A DNA stretch of 24,924 nt, from contig MJGA01000118.1 in assembly GCA_001910725.1 (NCBI GenBank), forward strand, positions 1-24,924, given 5' to 3'. A program made the translations under genes and the position numbers. Shown here one piece after another: positions 1-10,778 of this stretch. Source of the stretch: Phanerodontia chrysosporium (lineage: Eukaryota; Basidiomycota; Agaricomycetes; Polyporales; Phanerochaetaceae). Within the stretch, counting starts at the first letter, position 1; each line of letters begins with the position of its first letter. The notes under the pieces are model-generated. The model was not told the DNA's origin and searched no databases. It was given only the letters and a program-made list of their open reading frames with translations.

Positions 1-572
1 CCGCACGCTGTGTTGTGGACGTCCTTGCATCTCGAACGGCTCGTATTTTTAGTCGATCTTACCATCACCGTTCCTTGTCATTCCTTCAGTATGCACAGTA
101 CTGTATATGCCGCCGACTTCTGGGATCGCCTACTCGATGGCCTGCCACCTAAGCTCCAGTCTATTCGCCTTATCCTCTTACCGTCCCAAGTACAACCTCC
201 CCTTCCGAAAGGCGGAACATCTTGGTTGTTGGGCGTCGTACCATGGTTTCGCGCGCGGATGGTGTTTGCCCGTCATGGTGTCAAGCGCGTCACGCTCGAA
301 TTGGACGCCACTGCAACAGTACCGGGCTGGACTGACCACCGTCGGAAACGTGTCTTGCTTCCGCGACATGAACTAGATGACACGCGTGAGTTTGCATTCG
401 GTTTCATGCTATTACTTAACATCTCCTAGTTGAGATTACCTTTGTTGACAGGCGACGAGTGTATGATCACTACCGCGCCGGAAGTACTTCATATTCTCTC
501 CCTGGTTATTGTTTCAGTGTTCTCGACTGGCTACGCGAAGCATATAGTTGGAAATTTCGCCGTGACCGATAG
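1..572 (+). CDS. 3' end of a hypothetical protein gene, possibly F-box/LRR-like
   Basis: The reading frame is open from the first base, so the 5' part lies outside the window. The visible model is exon 1-385, a 44-nt intron at 386-429 (GTGAGT donor, CTTAAC branch-like site, TCCTAG acceptor) and exon 430-572 ending in TAG. The acceptor restores a clean frame that runs on to LDWLREAYSWKFRRDR. Short Leu-rich stretches such as LERLVFLVDLTITV and the phrase FWDRLLDGLPPKLQSIRL resemble the C-terminal Leu-rich halves of basidiomycete F-box-like proteins, but no F-box is visible and the family is a guess. Two more F-box-like genes lie further along the window. Confidence 0.6.
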
Positions 573-2854
573 TTTCAAAGGCGTATTCTAACTGTACAAC
601 TCTATACCATCAATGCATTTTCTCTAACCCTCCTGCGCCCTTCCACGCGCCTTCGAAGCAAGGCTGGGTTCACTGAGCTGCCCCGCACTGACAGGCGCTT
701 CACAAAGAGGAAGAATCCCAAAGGGGAATCGGCGTCGTGCGTAGCCGACACCTACAAGTGCGCGAACAGAACGTGAAGAGCCGTGACCGTGACGGTGTAA
801 CGTCCGTAACGCGCCGGCATTCCTCTTTTGGTCTCCGCTCTTGATGCGCTTCCCGCCAATCGGAGTGGGTTTGTTCCACGACAAGACGGCAACAGCGTCT
901 GCGACAATACACAGATACTCAGGCCTATTCATGAAGACGAACACAAAATGCTAAGACGCATGGTCTATCGACCGGGCTGCGCGATCGACCCGCCCTGGCC
1001 CTGAAGCCTAATTTTTTTGTCGATTGAATATGCCAGTGTGACGTGCCACCCAAATATCGCCGGTGAGTCCAATTGAGAGGGATAACCTGGTATGACGAAC
1101 TGGTTCTGACCATGGCATATGATACGTAGAATTGAGGCCATATATATGCCTGTCTACGTGGTTTGCTTGCGTTTGTAAGTCGCTAGTACGCTTACAACCT
1201 GGGTTGATTACGTCCCTAACCGAGGCAAATAGCGTGGCGTGCAAAGCTTGCTTGCAATTGAGCGTCTTATGGACAATGACCCTGCAAATTAGGAGCTTTC
1301 CGTGCAACTGCCACTGCGTCGCCTCCAATTGTCATGCATCCCAGTCAACTTCTCGAGGAAAGCTCTGCGGGTCATCGGCGACGATAGACGGTCGTGCCGT
1401 AGCACGAATCAGAAGTTGGATACCGGCTATTCGGGGCAAGGTTCAGAGCACAGTGTCCTTTGTGAGCATGATACTCAGATACATTGACAGACGGTGGTCT
1501 GCACGCTGCAACGCTCGATGACAAGTTATTCACCAATTCGTTCAGATTTTCTCAAGCATTTTGCCAATTCCGAAGCTCGAACTCTTCCTCCACGGTTCTT
1601 CCTCTGCGCCGCGAGGCCCGTCACCGGTGACCGAGTCCTACGGTCGACATCGTCGACATTCGCGGCTGATGCTCGGAATCTCTCTGGTAACTTTGCGGAG
1701 CTATCCATCTTGCTTATGCTCGCACGCCCATCAGCCGGATTCTACTTAACGGGTAGATCCTCTGATCAATCATAGTAGCCGTCTGAATAGGGTACGCTAG
1801 GGCGAGGATTTAAGGTGTGTGGATGCCTGGAATGTCTTAGTGCCAGAGTCTGATGCGAGCAGCCTATCCCCTTCATTCCTGGCGAATATCCGAGATGCAC
1901 AGCGGTTGCCACGTCCGTGAAGCGTAGACGCGCATTTTATCCGTGCCATGGGGAAATTGGCTTGTTACAACCCTGCAGCTTCGCACAAGGTTCGCCACGG
2001 GCAGCCTCTCGTGATCGTCGACTGACGTATGTGTATGCGACACGCAGGACTGGTCGTACAGCTTACCCCGGCCAGGGAGAGCGTGTACAGAGACCGTGCT
2101 TGCACGCCTCTAGGATTAGCAGTCCATTTGTGCCGTAATCTCACGTCGGAGTACTTTCCCAATATTGGGATGTACTGTTGCGCCGCCCCAAGTATCTTCT
2201 GCAGAACCCGGAATTTCGCGTCGGCTGAACTGGACGAGAACTTCGCGCGATGTGTCTCTCACAGTCTCCGCTCTGTGGGCAGGGTGCGCAGCCCTGTTGC
2301 CTAGTTCCGTCTACGTGCCGCGCAGGATGCTCGGCGTGTCAACCCCTGACAGAGTCATGGTGGCAACTGTTCGCAGCATAAAATTTGCAAGTGAGGTCTA
2401 GAGTACCCTCGGAGGCTTTAAAATAGCTGGATTTATCTTCTGACCCACTCCAAGTTCGTACAAACAACTTGGCAGGCTCCGAGGGCTCGGCCTGGTGTGA
2501 GGGCCCCCTCGTGAGGTACAGGCCGACGCTAAGCGGTCGCTTTCGGCAGAAAAGCGGTGATAAGGCCGAGGAGTCGGCAAGTGATCTGCCGCCACCCTTT
2601 TCTGCGGCCAGGTCGCGGCTCGAGACACGAGTGCATCAAGACAAGCCTGTAGAGAAGAACCATCCTCTACGCCTTCCATATACGGCGAGCCTCCCGTGGG
2701 ATATAGACGCCCACGGAGCGGAGGCTTTGTGAGCGTCTAATCTGGCCGGTGCCGAGAGCGAGGTCGCTGTTCTGCAACCACCACACGCCTGCTCTTCGTC
2801 GTCCTCCACTACGCCGACGGATCCCAGAGAACGTGAGCCTGAAAAATCAAAGGC
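573..2854. other. Gap of about 2.3 kb with no convincing gene
   Basis: I see no reading frame with recognisable protein sequence, no tRNA-like B box and no clear transposon ends. The stretch holds one textbook intron-like sequence (1175-1232, listed separately) and a 14-bp perfect palindrome at 2157-2170. The last few hundred bases should contain the promoter and 5' UTR of the GRASP gene. Base composition is more mixed than in the coding blocks. Decayed repeats cannot be excluded by eye. Confidence 0.5.
1146..1521 (+). CDS. Possible small spliced ORF (105 aa), weak
   Basis: A 58-nt sequence at 1175-1232 has GTAAGT at its start, CCTAAC about 15 nt before its end and ATAG as acceptor, like real introns in this window. 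Removing it joins an ATG at 1146 (exon 1146-1174) to an open frame ending at TGA 1519-1521. The predicted product is Cys-rich near its start (VACKAC, PCNCHCVASNCH). It has no signal peptide and no recognised domain. Amino-acid composition is not convincing, so this could be a chance intron look-alike or part of a noncoding transcript. Confidence 0.18.
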
Positions 2855-4457
2855 ATGGGGGCTGGCCAGTCCACCGCCTCGAAGGTCCCAACCAAAGCAC
2901 TCCATGTCTTACGCGTGACACCGTCATCACCCGCCTCGCAGACCAGCATCGAGCCTTACTTTGACTTTGTCGTCGGGTTCAAGGACGAGAATCTTGCGTC
3001 GAACAACATAGATGCTGCGGAGCTTGAGCGCATTGTTGAGGCTCACGAGGGTCGTCCGCTGGACCTGTTAGTATGGAACAGCAAGAGCCAGAACATCCGT
3101 GGTAAGCTCCAGCTCTGTTGTCTGCACGTCGCGTCTAATGTGCGCAACAGTCGTACCTATCGTACCTTCGCGCACATGGAGCATGCCGTACAACGCGCCC
3201 GACCCGAAGGAGCCCGACACAGCAGAGCGCAAGCCGTCCCTGCTCGGGCTGAGCATGCGCATGTGCGAGCCCGAGTTTGCGATGGAGAACGTGTGGCATG
3301 TGCTGGACGTCCTCGAAGGAAGCCCTGCAGAGAGCGCCGGTCTTGTGCCTTATGGAGACTGGATCATCGGCTGGTCAGGTGGCGTGCTCAGCACAGAAGG
3401 AGACTTCTACGAAGTTGTCGAGGCGGTGCGTCTTCACTGTGCGGGGATATGATACCGACTAACATCCTTCTGTCCAAAAAGCATATCGACAAGCCGTTGC
3501 GAGTCTTTGTCTATTCTTATGACTTCGAGTACGTGTTTTGCCCCTTGCTAATTAAAGCGTGCGCTCAATCTATCTTTGCCAGTAACATCCGCGAGGTCGT
3601 GCTTGTACCAAACAGACACTGGGGTGGTGAGGGGCTCTTGGGCTGTGTCTTTGGGTGTGTCTCGCTTTTGCAGTTCGTCTATCCCGGCCTTACAATGATT
3701 GGCAGGTTCGGCCTGTTGCACCGTATACCCCCTCTACCTGAGAACCGGCAGCCAGGTGCTCTCCCCCTGGAACTTACCGAGGCTCAAGACGACCATGGTG
3801 ATCATCATGTCTTTGTCCCGGCAGACGTTACCGATGGCATGGAAACTCCGGAGCAAGCACGGGAGAGGTTGCAGTGGGAATACGAACAAGCAGAGTACGC
3901 CAGACAGAATGGTTCCTATTATAATCCAAACCCTTCTGCTGCTTATGATCGTTCGCCGGATGTTGAGACCCGCCCCCATCGCGAGCGTAGTGCGAGCGGC
4001 CAAAGCGATGTAACCATCGCCGAGAAGACACTGCGTACATCTCCCGTACCCGTCAGCGTGCCCACTGCCTCCTCACATCCGGTGCCCATAAAAACGCCCT
4101 TGCCCGTCACGCCTGTCCGTTCTCCTGGACTGAGTCCTCCCATGCGGCCAGGCACTCCAACACAGACACGGCCGTTCGGGATTCACAGCATGAATGGTGA
4201 GCTCTTGCTTGTACCCTCGACGCATCATCACTGCCTTATCGCTCCCGCTACTAGGCCTGGGCATTCGTCCCCGGACACCCACGTGGGACGCCCGCATGTT
4301 TGATCTAGGCAGCAGAGAGACTGGCCCTTCCCAGAGGGCCCACGATGACGAGTCTGCAGATGATCATGATGGCGTGAGCGTCGCGGGTACCGAAACGACA
4401 GATGCTAGCGGCACTAGTGAAGCGACTTCCCAGGGCAGCTTGACCAGTGTCGATTAA
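2855..4457 (+). CDS. GRH1: GRASP-family Golgi reassembly-stacking / unconventional secretion protein
   Basis: Six exons (2855-3101, 3151-3425, 3482-3528, 3583-3654, 3706-4196, 4255-4457) encode 444 aa; introns are 49-58 nt and all phases agree. Two tandem GRASP-type PDZ domains cover about residues 8-110 and 118-222. Marker motifs include VLRVTPSSPA, GSPAESAGLVPYGDWIIGW, REVVLVPN, WGGEGLLGC and LLHRIP. The remainder is a low-complexity Pro/Ser/Thr-rich tail like the regulatory SPR region of animal GRASPs. The family tethers Golgi or ER-exit membranes and supports unconventional secretion. The N terminus MGAGQS fits the N-myristoylation pattern (Gly2, Ser6), as in metazoan GRASP65/55; this is inferred, not shown. 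The start is fixed by this motif and the following conserved PDZ sequence. Family assignment is very secure. Confidence 0.95.
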
Positions 4458-4805
4458 TAACCTAGCCCGTCTTCGAGTTGCCAAGACTCCGCTCTTCCAC
4501 TATTCTATGTCTTTTCATTAGTTTCCGACCATATCCACAGTGCTACGATACCCCAGTCACCTCTTCATAACTCCAGATATTTAATTTCATTCTTTCTAGG
4601 TCGATTCGCCTCGCTATATGCGGGTCTGTCGTGATGAACGAGGGGGAAGGTTCTACTCATGGCAGGTGATCAGAGTCTGAGAACGAATCACGTCTATCTG
4701 GTGCTTTCTCATGCTCTCGTTTCTCACGTTAGGTGTATTAAAGCCTTCCGGGCATGACTGTCGAATCCAACTTCCTCGCCGCTGTTCCACAGTCCCGCAC
4801 GAACG
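4458..4805. promoter_or_regulatory. Intergenic spacer, GRASP 3' UTR and upstream region of the EthD-like gene
   Basis: This is 348 nt of AT-richer sequence without a supported reading frame. It should contain the GRASP 3' end and the promoter of the intronless gene that starts at 4806. No clear TATA box or polyadenylation signal stands out. Confidence 0.45.
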
Positions 4806-5504
4806 ATGCCGCGCCCTGGCTTACTCCTTGTTTTCTCCGATCCTGGCGCAGGAGTATCTGAAGAAGAGTTCACCGACTGGTACGATAACGAGCACGTACC
4901 CCAACGCCTCGACATTCCGGCGTTCCAGAGTTGGGTGCGCTGGAAGGCAGCGGATAATGCGAAGCCTACATGGGCAGCTTCGTATGACCTCACGTCCTAC
5001 GAAGCCACTCAGCAACCACCGTACACGACACTCGCAGTGACTCGCAGCGAACGCGAGAAACGCATCATCCAAGACCTTGGCGTCCTTGAACGGCGCACGT
5101 ACGAGCTCATGGACGTGCCCGTTCCGCCGCCAGCTGCACATTTCGACCCACGAAAGCCGTCGCGCTTCATTTCCTTTATTTCCACGGAGGTGAAGGAAGG
5201 TGTCGATGAAATACTCAACAGATGGTACGAAGAAGAACACCTCCCGATGTTGTCAAAAGTAGAGGGATGGCTGCGCAGCCGGAGGTTTGTCTTGAAGGAC
5301 TGGACGAGGACGGGGGTCGAAGGTAAAGCAGACGACATGCCGGTCCCCAAGTACCTTGCGGTACACGAGTGGGAGTCTATCGACGCGGTACGCTCTCCCG
5401 AGGTGCAGAAGTCATGGGATACACCGTTGAGGACGGAGGTGAACAAAGTGACGGAACGGAGACAGCTGAGGATGATGGAGTACTATAAGCACTGGGAACG
5501 CTAA
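4806..5504 (+). CDS. EthD-like dimeric alpha-beta barrel protein with two repeats (232 aa)
   Basis: This is an intronless gene. The protein has two related halves, each with the signature of EthD/ferredoxin-like dimeric alpha-beta barrel proteins. Half 1 has EEFTDWYDNEHVPQRL (about residues 19-34) and half 2 has EILNRWYEEEHLPMLSKV (about 135-152), each followed by a strand with Trp and Arg (SWVRWK, GWLRSRRF). Such tandem-DABB proteins are common in fungi. Relatives include degradative and polyketide-processing enzymes, but most are uncharacterised, so no substrate is assigned. There is no signal peptide, so it is probably cytosolic. The ATG at 4806 is the first in frame and lies just before the first beta strand (PGLLLVFSDP). 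Another frame overlaps its 5' end but lacks family motifs. Confidence 0.85.
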   Translation: MPRPGLLLVFSDPGAGVSEEEFTDWYDNEHVPQRLDIPAFQSWVRWKAADNAKPTWAASYDLTSYEATQQPPYTTLAVTRSEREKRIIQDLGVLERRTYELMDVPVPPPAAHFDPRKPSRFISFISTEVKEGVDEILNRWYEEEHLPMLSKVEGWLRSRRFVLKDWTRTGVEGKADDMPVPKYLAVHEWESIDAVRSPEVQKSWDTPLRTEVNKVTERRQLRMMEYYKHWER

Positions 5505-6141
5505 TGACCGTACACACCTGGAACCAATGCAAAGCGGCAAGTTGATGGTGTACTTGTACGTACCAAAGCGTGTATATTGGCCGTGGTGCGAACGTTCACG
5601 GTTTCCTAATTGAATTAGTGGTGACATACGGAAGCGCTTCAAACTGACGAGGCCATCGTCGCAGCCTCCCCGGCTTGCTGACACACGCTTTGGCCACATC
5701 TCATGTTCGTTGATGAGACATGCGACCTATCTAGTCCCGCTGACTTAGCATGACGCACATTCGTCCTCCAACCATATTCTCATTGCGCTGTTCCGAGCCT
5801 GGCATGAGAGAATTACGGGAAAGCGACCCTTGTGTTATTGGAGTGGTAGCATTTCTGAACCACGCCTTGCCAGGTGTACTATTCTCTAGCTATCGTACTT
5901 CATATCGTTGCCATGTCGAACCCAGAGACGGATATCTCCCATAGTCTATTCGACACTCTAGTACAGCGGTGCCCGCTTCTAGAACGTTCGCAGTAAGAGA
6001 TATATTAGCGTGTACCGCGTACGCGTCTGTAACTACCCTCATATCCGCCACCGCTTACGAGCCCTGCATACGTGTATACCCCTTCCTACCAACCATCTAT
6101 ACAACCAGGTAATCTCGCAAGACATCCTAGATCGAGCTACC
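5505..6141. promoter_or_regulatory. Intergenic region upstream of CDC37
   Basis: This 637-nt stretch lies between the EthD-like gene and CDC37. No reading frame with recognisable content was found on either strand. The last 150 nt or so are pyrimidine- and AC-rich (for example ccttcctaccaaccatctatac), as expected for a fungal 5' UTR leading into the ATG at 6142. Confidence 0.45.
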
Positions 6142-7864
6142 ATGCCTCTGAACTACTCCAAATGGGACAACCTTGAGGTTTGCGCAGACCTAAGCCATGT
6201 AGCATGCGACTGGACTGACAGCAGACCAACATAGCTTTCGGACGATTCTGATATTGAGGGACACCCGAACGTGGACAAGAAGTCACTCATCCGGTTCGTA
6301 CCCTTCGCCACCGTGTTAGTGCGTGCAACAGACTGAGAGCCAGGCCAGATGGAAGCAGCGAGACATCCACGAGAAGCGTGAGATGCGCAAGATGCGCATC
6401 GCGCAGCTGAAGGCCGACATCGCATGCAACGAGGTCCTCGAGCCGCGCCTCCACCAGATCACGGCCGATGTCGAGGCGAAGGGCCCCGCCGAGTTCTCCT
6501 CGCTTGTCGAGCGGTTCAAGACGAACCCCTCGCCAGAGAAGCCGCCAACCAATGCGCCGCAGCAGAAGACGTACGATGAGATGCTGCTCGCGCTGATGCT
6601 CAAGGTCTGGGAGGAGGCAAAGCAGGATGGCGTGGAGAAGGACGATCCTAAGCTCGGCGAGGCGTTGGTGAAGGGGCTCAAGAAGCACATCGAGGAGCTT
6701 GGCAAGCACCAGGAGAAGCTGAAGAAGGACCTCGAGCAGGAGGAGGCGGAGCAGAAGAAGAAGATCACCAGCGAGGACATCCATGAGGCATGGGAGTCGC
6801 ATGTGAGTACAACTTATGATCATCGCGGTTGTACAAGGTCGAATGACCGGTCATATAGTACGTGCCACCAAAACCTGCCCCGCCGCCGGTCAAGAACGCC
6901 ATCGCAAGCGGCTCGGGCTCCAAGAAGACCGTCAAGGAGACGGAGATCGAGGTCCTGAACCCGAAGGGTGTCGCGGCGGCTCAGGAAAGCCAGGCCTCCT
7001 CATCGTCAAACTCAGCGTCCGCAGATGTGGACGAAAACGCGGAGCTCCCGGAGCTCACGCCGTCGCTCGAGGCATTCTCGCACCTGCCACTCCGTGGCTA
7101 CGAGCAGTCCTGGGACTTCATCAAGCAGCACCGGGATGTCGTCGTGCCAGGGGCCTCCGACGCGCTCCTTGTTGCAGCGTTCACGGCCCAAAGCGAGGGC
7201 AAGTCCAAGTACGCGAAGCAGTGTGTACACCAGAGCCTACTTCTGCAGTACTGTGACAAGCTCGGCAAGGACGGTGTCTCCATCTTCTTCAAACGGTACG
7301 CGCTCGAGGCACTTTCTTCATCATGACCTGTCATTGATCCGGATGCGCAGGATGATGAGCGGCGATCCTCGCGCATCGGCAGTCTTCGAGAAGGACGTCG
7401 AGGACACGTACGCACACCTGTGCGAGCGTGTGCGCATCAGCAAGGCGGAGGCTGAGGCAGCTGCCGGGCAGGAGCAGATCCAGCTCGTGCCGGAGAACCC
7501 CTCGCAGAGCATCTCGTTCAACGTACCCGACGGCCCCCCGCCGGAGAACATCCAGCTCGAGGGTGAGGAACTGGAGGGCGTCAACATCGAAGATGTGCGG
7601 CGCGCGCTCCAGATGCGCTGGGACGTCTTCCAGGGCTTCCCGCCGGCCCTCCAGGAGGCACTCCGCAGCCAGAGTCTCGACCAGGTGAACAAGGTTCTCG
7701 GAAATATGAAGGTCGAGGAGGCCGAGCAGGTCGTGCAGATGCTTGATATGGCGGGCATCCTCAACTTTTCCGAACACACGATCCGCGACGAGACGGGAAA
7801 GGCGAAACAGGACGAGGAGGATGGGGATAGGGAACAGGGTACGGATGCGGAGGAAGTTGATTGA
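6142..7864 (+). CDS. CDC37: Hsp90 co-chaperone Cdc37
   Basis: Five exons (6142-6177, 6235-6293, 6349-6802, 6859-7295, 7351-7864) encode 499 aa; introns are 55-57 nt and phases agree throughout. The N terminus is diagnostic: YSKWDNLELSDDSD, then HPNVDKKSLIRWKQRDIHE, closely matching yeast and animal Cdc37. Cdc37 loads protein kinases onto Hsp90. Ser14 and Ser17 lie in an acidic context (LSDDSD), the CK2 site needed for activity in yeast and animals. Further on are a Lys/Glu-rich coiled coil, the Hsp90-binding middle region (SWDFIKQHRDVV, QYCDKLGKDG, SGDPRASAVFEKDVED) and an acidic C terminus. Exon 1 is only 36 nt and was placed by these motifs. An alternative acceptor for intron 2 at 6339 would insert three residues; 6348 gives the better match. 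The gene ends 189 nt from the convergent AAGAB stop. Confidence 0.96.
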
Positions 7865-8053
7865 GAATGTCCAGATTAACACAATGCATGTAATATGTTC
7901 ATCAAGTCTCGCTGCTGTCACGCAAACGCTGTCGATTCTTTGCCACTTGTTCCTAGCTAACAAACATGGGATAGTTAATGTATATGATGCTCAGATTAAG
8001 TAGATGGTGAATGTTCCAGATTTCCGAGTCCGTTATACCCTTGAATTGAACAA

Positions 8054-9653
8054 CTACAGATGCTCGGAGCTCCGCTTCCGCTCGTCCTCCTTCCGCAGAC
8101 CGTATACAAGACCAAGAGCTACCCTAGCCGCAGCCTTCCGGCGTTCATTTTCGTCTGTCATGCCCGCGATCTCCTCTTTCATGCCCTGAAGCGCACCAAG
8201 AACCTTGGACAGGTCAAACGCCCCCATCTCGAACTCGTCGTCCGTCTCGTCGAAAGAGGAAAACTCGTCGTCATCAGGTGGAGGGAAGGTGGTCTGCGGC
8301 GGCGACATTACGCCGTGCAGCGACGACGGTTTTGACTGGGGCGAACGCCGTGCATGTGTTGTTGCCGGTACATCGAGTGACGCTGCGCCGAATATCCGCT
8401 TCGACGTCTCCTCAATCTCGGTGCGCGAGGGCAGATCAGGGTCGTCTTCTGTATTGAGCACGTCTTCCGCGGAAAGGTCCGAATGCGAGGCCAGCGAGCG
8501 GTAGGACGCGCCGGTGTGCATGGGCTCCTGGCGGAGCGCCTCGTACGTGTACGCCACGTCCATCGGCGCACCGACGAACTCCGCAAAGTCGTCCTCGAAC
8601 CCGAACTCCTCCTGGCCGCCCGCGCCAGGCGTGCGGATCGTCGGTGTCGGGACGTCGCTCCAGCTGCCATCCGCATCGTCGCCGTTGCGGGCCGCCCACG
8701 CCTCCGCGTCGTCCATGACGCGCCTGCTGTGGTCCTCCTCCTCGAGCCAGCGCTCGAGCTCCTCCATCTCGCGCTGCATTCGGCTCTTGCGCTCGCCGTC
8801 CTCGGCGCTGCCGAGCGCGTCCTGCGAGATGAGCGCGCGCAGCCCATCCTCGGCTTCCTCCTCGCGGGCCCAGTCGAGCAGTTCGCGCGCGCGGCTCTTG
8901 CGCGCAGACGTCGACGCGGATTGGACAAGCGACGGCCACATGATGGTGCTCAGCGCGTCAATGACACGCGGGAGGCCGGGGATGCCTGTAAGCTTTTCTG
9001 AGTCCCCGCTCTGATAAATTATGCAGGGCCGCACGTACCTGCACTGTCTTCGTCCGAGAAACCGTTGCCATCCTGTGTAGCCTGGCGCCCGCTGCGGTCC
9101 CCGTCGATGTACTCGAAACCGTGCGAAGACAAGAACTCGTCGAGTCCGTCTTCGTCGTCGTGCACGGCCGCCTGCGCGGGGTCGCTGAAACGTACAGCCA
9201 ACGTTACTTCCGGGTCGTAGTGTCGCAGCTTTTCCGAGATCAGAGGGACATGCTCCTTGTAGGTCTAACACTCCTTATTAATACCTGTGCAAGACGACTG
9301 GCAGGACGTACGCACCTCTCCACGGTTCCAAACATAGACAACCGCGGGGACCTCGCTTGCATGATAGCCCACAAACGACTTGGTTTCCCTGATCTCGAAA
9401 TGCACGTCTGCGGTGTAATATTTGTTGCTGATTGTCCACGGAATGCTCGTGCTCGCGACGTCGCTTGTGGTTGTTGTAGCTGATGGGACTGAGCGCGATG
9501 GCTCGCTAGACAGAGCCTTGACACCTATAGACGTGCCGGTAGGTCAATGAGAATTGAAGCCCGTGCTCAGGACATACGTTGCACGAACTGCTGTGCCTTG
9601 CCCAGTGTAGACGAGAGGACAAGGATCCTGCACGCCGCCGAGTCTGATGCCAT
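8054..9653 (-). CDS. AAGAB: Alpha/gamma-adaptin-binding protein p34 (AAGAB/Irc6-like)
   Basis: Four exons on the minus strand (9653-9578, 9524-9316, 9255-9039, 8985-8054) encode 477 aa; introns are 53, 60 and 53 nt with agreeing phases. The N-terminal half is the GTPase-like fold of p34: MASDSAACRILVLSS, the marker ISNKYYTADVHFEI, then VPAVVYVWNRGE, DEFLSSHGFEYIDG and GLPRVIDALSTIMWPSLV. A long acidic, probably disordered linker follows. The C terminus has the conserved helical segment FDLSKVLGALQGMKEEIAGM plus ERRKAAARVALGL, which in AAGAB serves dimerisation and adaptin binding. AAGAB is an assembly chaperone for clathrin adaptor complexes AP-1 and AP-2; yeast Irc6 is the counterpart. Only the last exon is a long open frame; its upstream extension is intron. 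The promoter should lie in the spacer above 9653. Confidence 0.9.
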
Positions 9654-9948
9654 AGTCTTCGAGTCAATGGGTCTCAGGAACGCGCCACGTCTCGAGCTCA
9701 GGTACTAGGGCCTGCTGTTGACAGCTCAGCGGGGAAGTTGGCTGGCGAACGGTGTGAGATGGCAGCAGTAGCGGGTAAAGTGCATGCGGCGTCCGCCGAA
9801 TGAGACATTGCACCTACATCGCGCGCTTACCACCACAGACTTTCAATCCTCCATCTTCTCGACTTCATGCACACTCTGCTTGAGCAAATCCATGCGCCTA
9901 CATATTCCGAATAAGTATAGAAGGTCCAAGATGTCCTGAGCCACACAG

Positions 9949-10778
9949 TCAACTGTCTAGCAAACTGTCCGAATCCACAGAATCTAGCGGTTCCCGACTG
10001 CCAGTGCCCATATCTTCGCTGAATAAAGACTCCGTCTCGCCTGTCGAACATCCCGCGGCAAACACTTCAAGCTGTGATTCAAAATATAAAGGTCAGCGTC
10101 ACCCAGCAAGATGGCATCTGTTGCCGCTGACCTCTTCTATGTCTAGTGTTCTCCGCTTACGTTCCACTCGCCTTTTGGCTATCGCCTTTGATGCGGACTG
10201 GATATCATCGAACAGCTGGGGTCCGTCAGCATCTAACTTCCGCCAACTAAGCAATGGTGGGGGCACGCACCGGTACGATTTTGGCTATATTCTCCTCCAT
10301 GTGCCGCAAATTACGCCTGTGCTCGGCGTGTAGCTCCTTCGAGTATCGTGCTCTCCGCGTCGGTTCCATGTGTTCCAGCTGCCTCAGCTGCTCGGCGGGA
10401 TTCCAGCGGAGGTACCGTATGAGCTTGTCGACGTCGAACCCATACTGCTCCAGCCAGGGCTTGTTCTCCGGGCACTCCGCAAGCATGCTCTCCAGGAGCA
10501 GCGCGTGCTGTGTCGGCGTCAGCGTCTCCTGCCCCGCGAAGAGCTCAGTTGGGGTTGCTCACCCTGTAGCAGAGCTGCTGCCGCTGCTCGTAGTACCTCA
10601 TCCACGCCGGGAACGACACCTTGTGCTCCGCCGCCTGCTCGTCCTCATGTTCGTCTTCGTTGGCGTCCTCGATGACTACCGCAGGGATATCTGGCGGAAG
10701 AGCAGCGTCAAGGGATTGGCAAGTCGGGGCGCTCGAACACATACCAAGGACATCTGCCCGTGTCCTCTCGTGGTCCAT
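9949..10778 (-). CDS. Unrecognised 201-aa charged protein
   Basis: Five exons on the minus strand (10778-10745, 10690-10563, 10507-10271, 10215-10132, 10071-9949) give a continuous frame. The introns are 54, 55, 55 and 60 nt; introns 2, 3 and 4 have CTGAC branch-like sites. The start is GACCATGG (MDHERTR). The protein has an acidic stretch near residues 18-30, a central region rich in Trp, Tyr and Leu (FPAWMRYYEQRQQLCY, KPWLEQYGFDVDKLIRYLRW), a basic helix (AIAKRRVERKRRTL) and an acidic Ser/Asp-rich C terminus. It has no signal peptide or membrane segment. I do not recognise the family. If intron 4 is retained, the protein would end about 11 residues past exon 4. The gene lies head to tail behind AAGAB, with 295 nt between them. 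Confidence 0.7.

Noticed and set aside
2157..2170. 14-bp perfect palindrome TCCCAATATTGGGA
   Set aside because: A single isolated palindrome with no associated gene or repeat partner; expected occasionally by chance.
5905..5940. Possible tRNA B-box on the minus strand (GGGTTCGACATGG)
   Set aside because: The B-box consensus is broken after the GA, and no acceptor stem or A-box could be paired with it.
6287..6823. Leu- and Ser-rich minus-strand frames opposite CDC37
   Set aside because: They are reverse-strand shadows of a GC-rich, Lys/Glu-rich coiled-coil exon.
8308..9014. Several long frames on both strands over the AAGAB last exon
   Set aside because: Arg/Ala/Ser-rich shadows produced by strong third-position GC bias; only the 8054-8985 minus frame carries family motifs.
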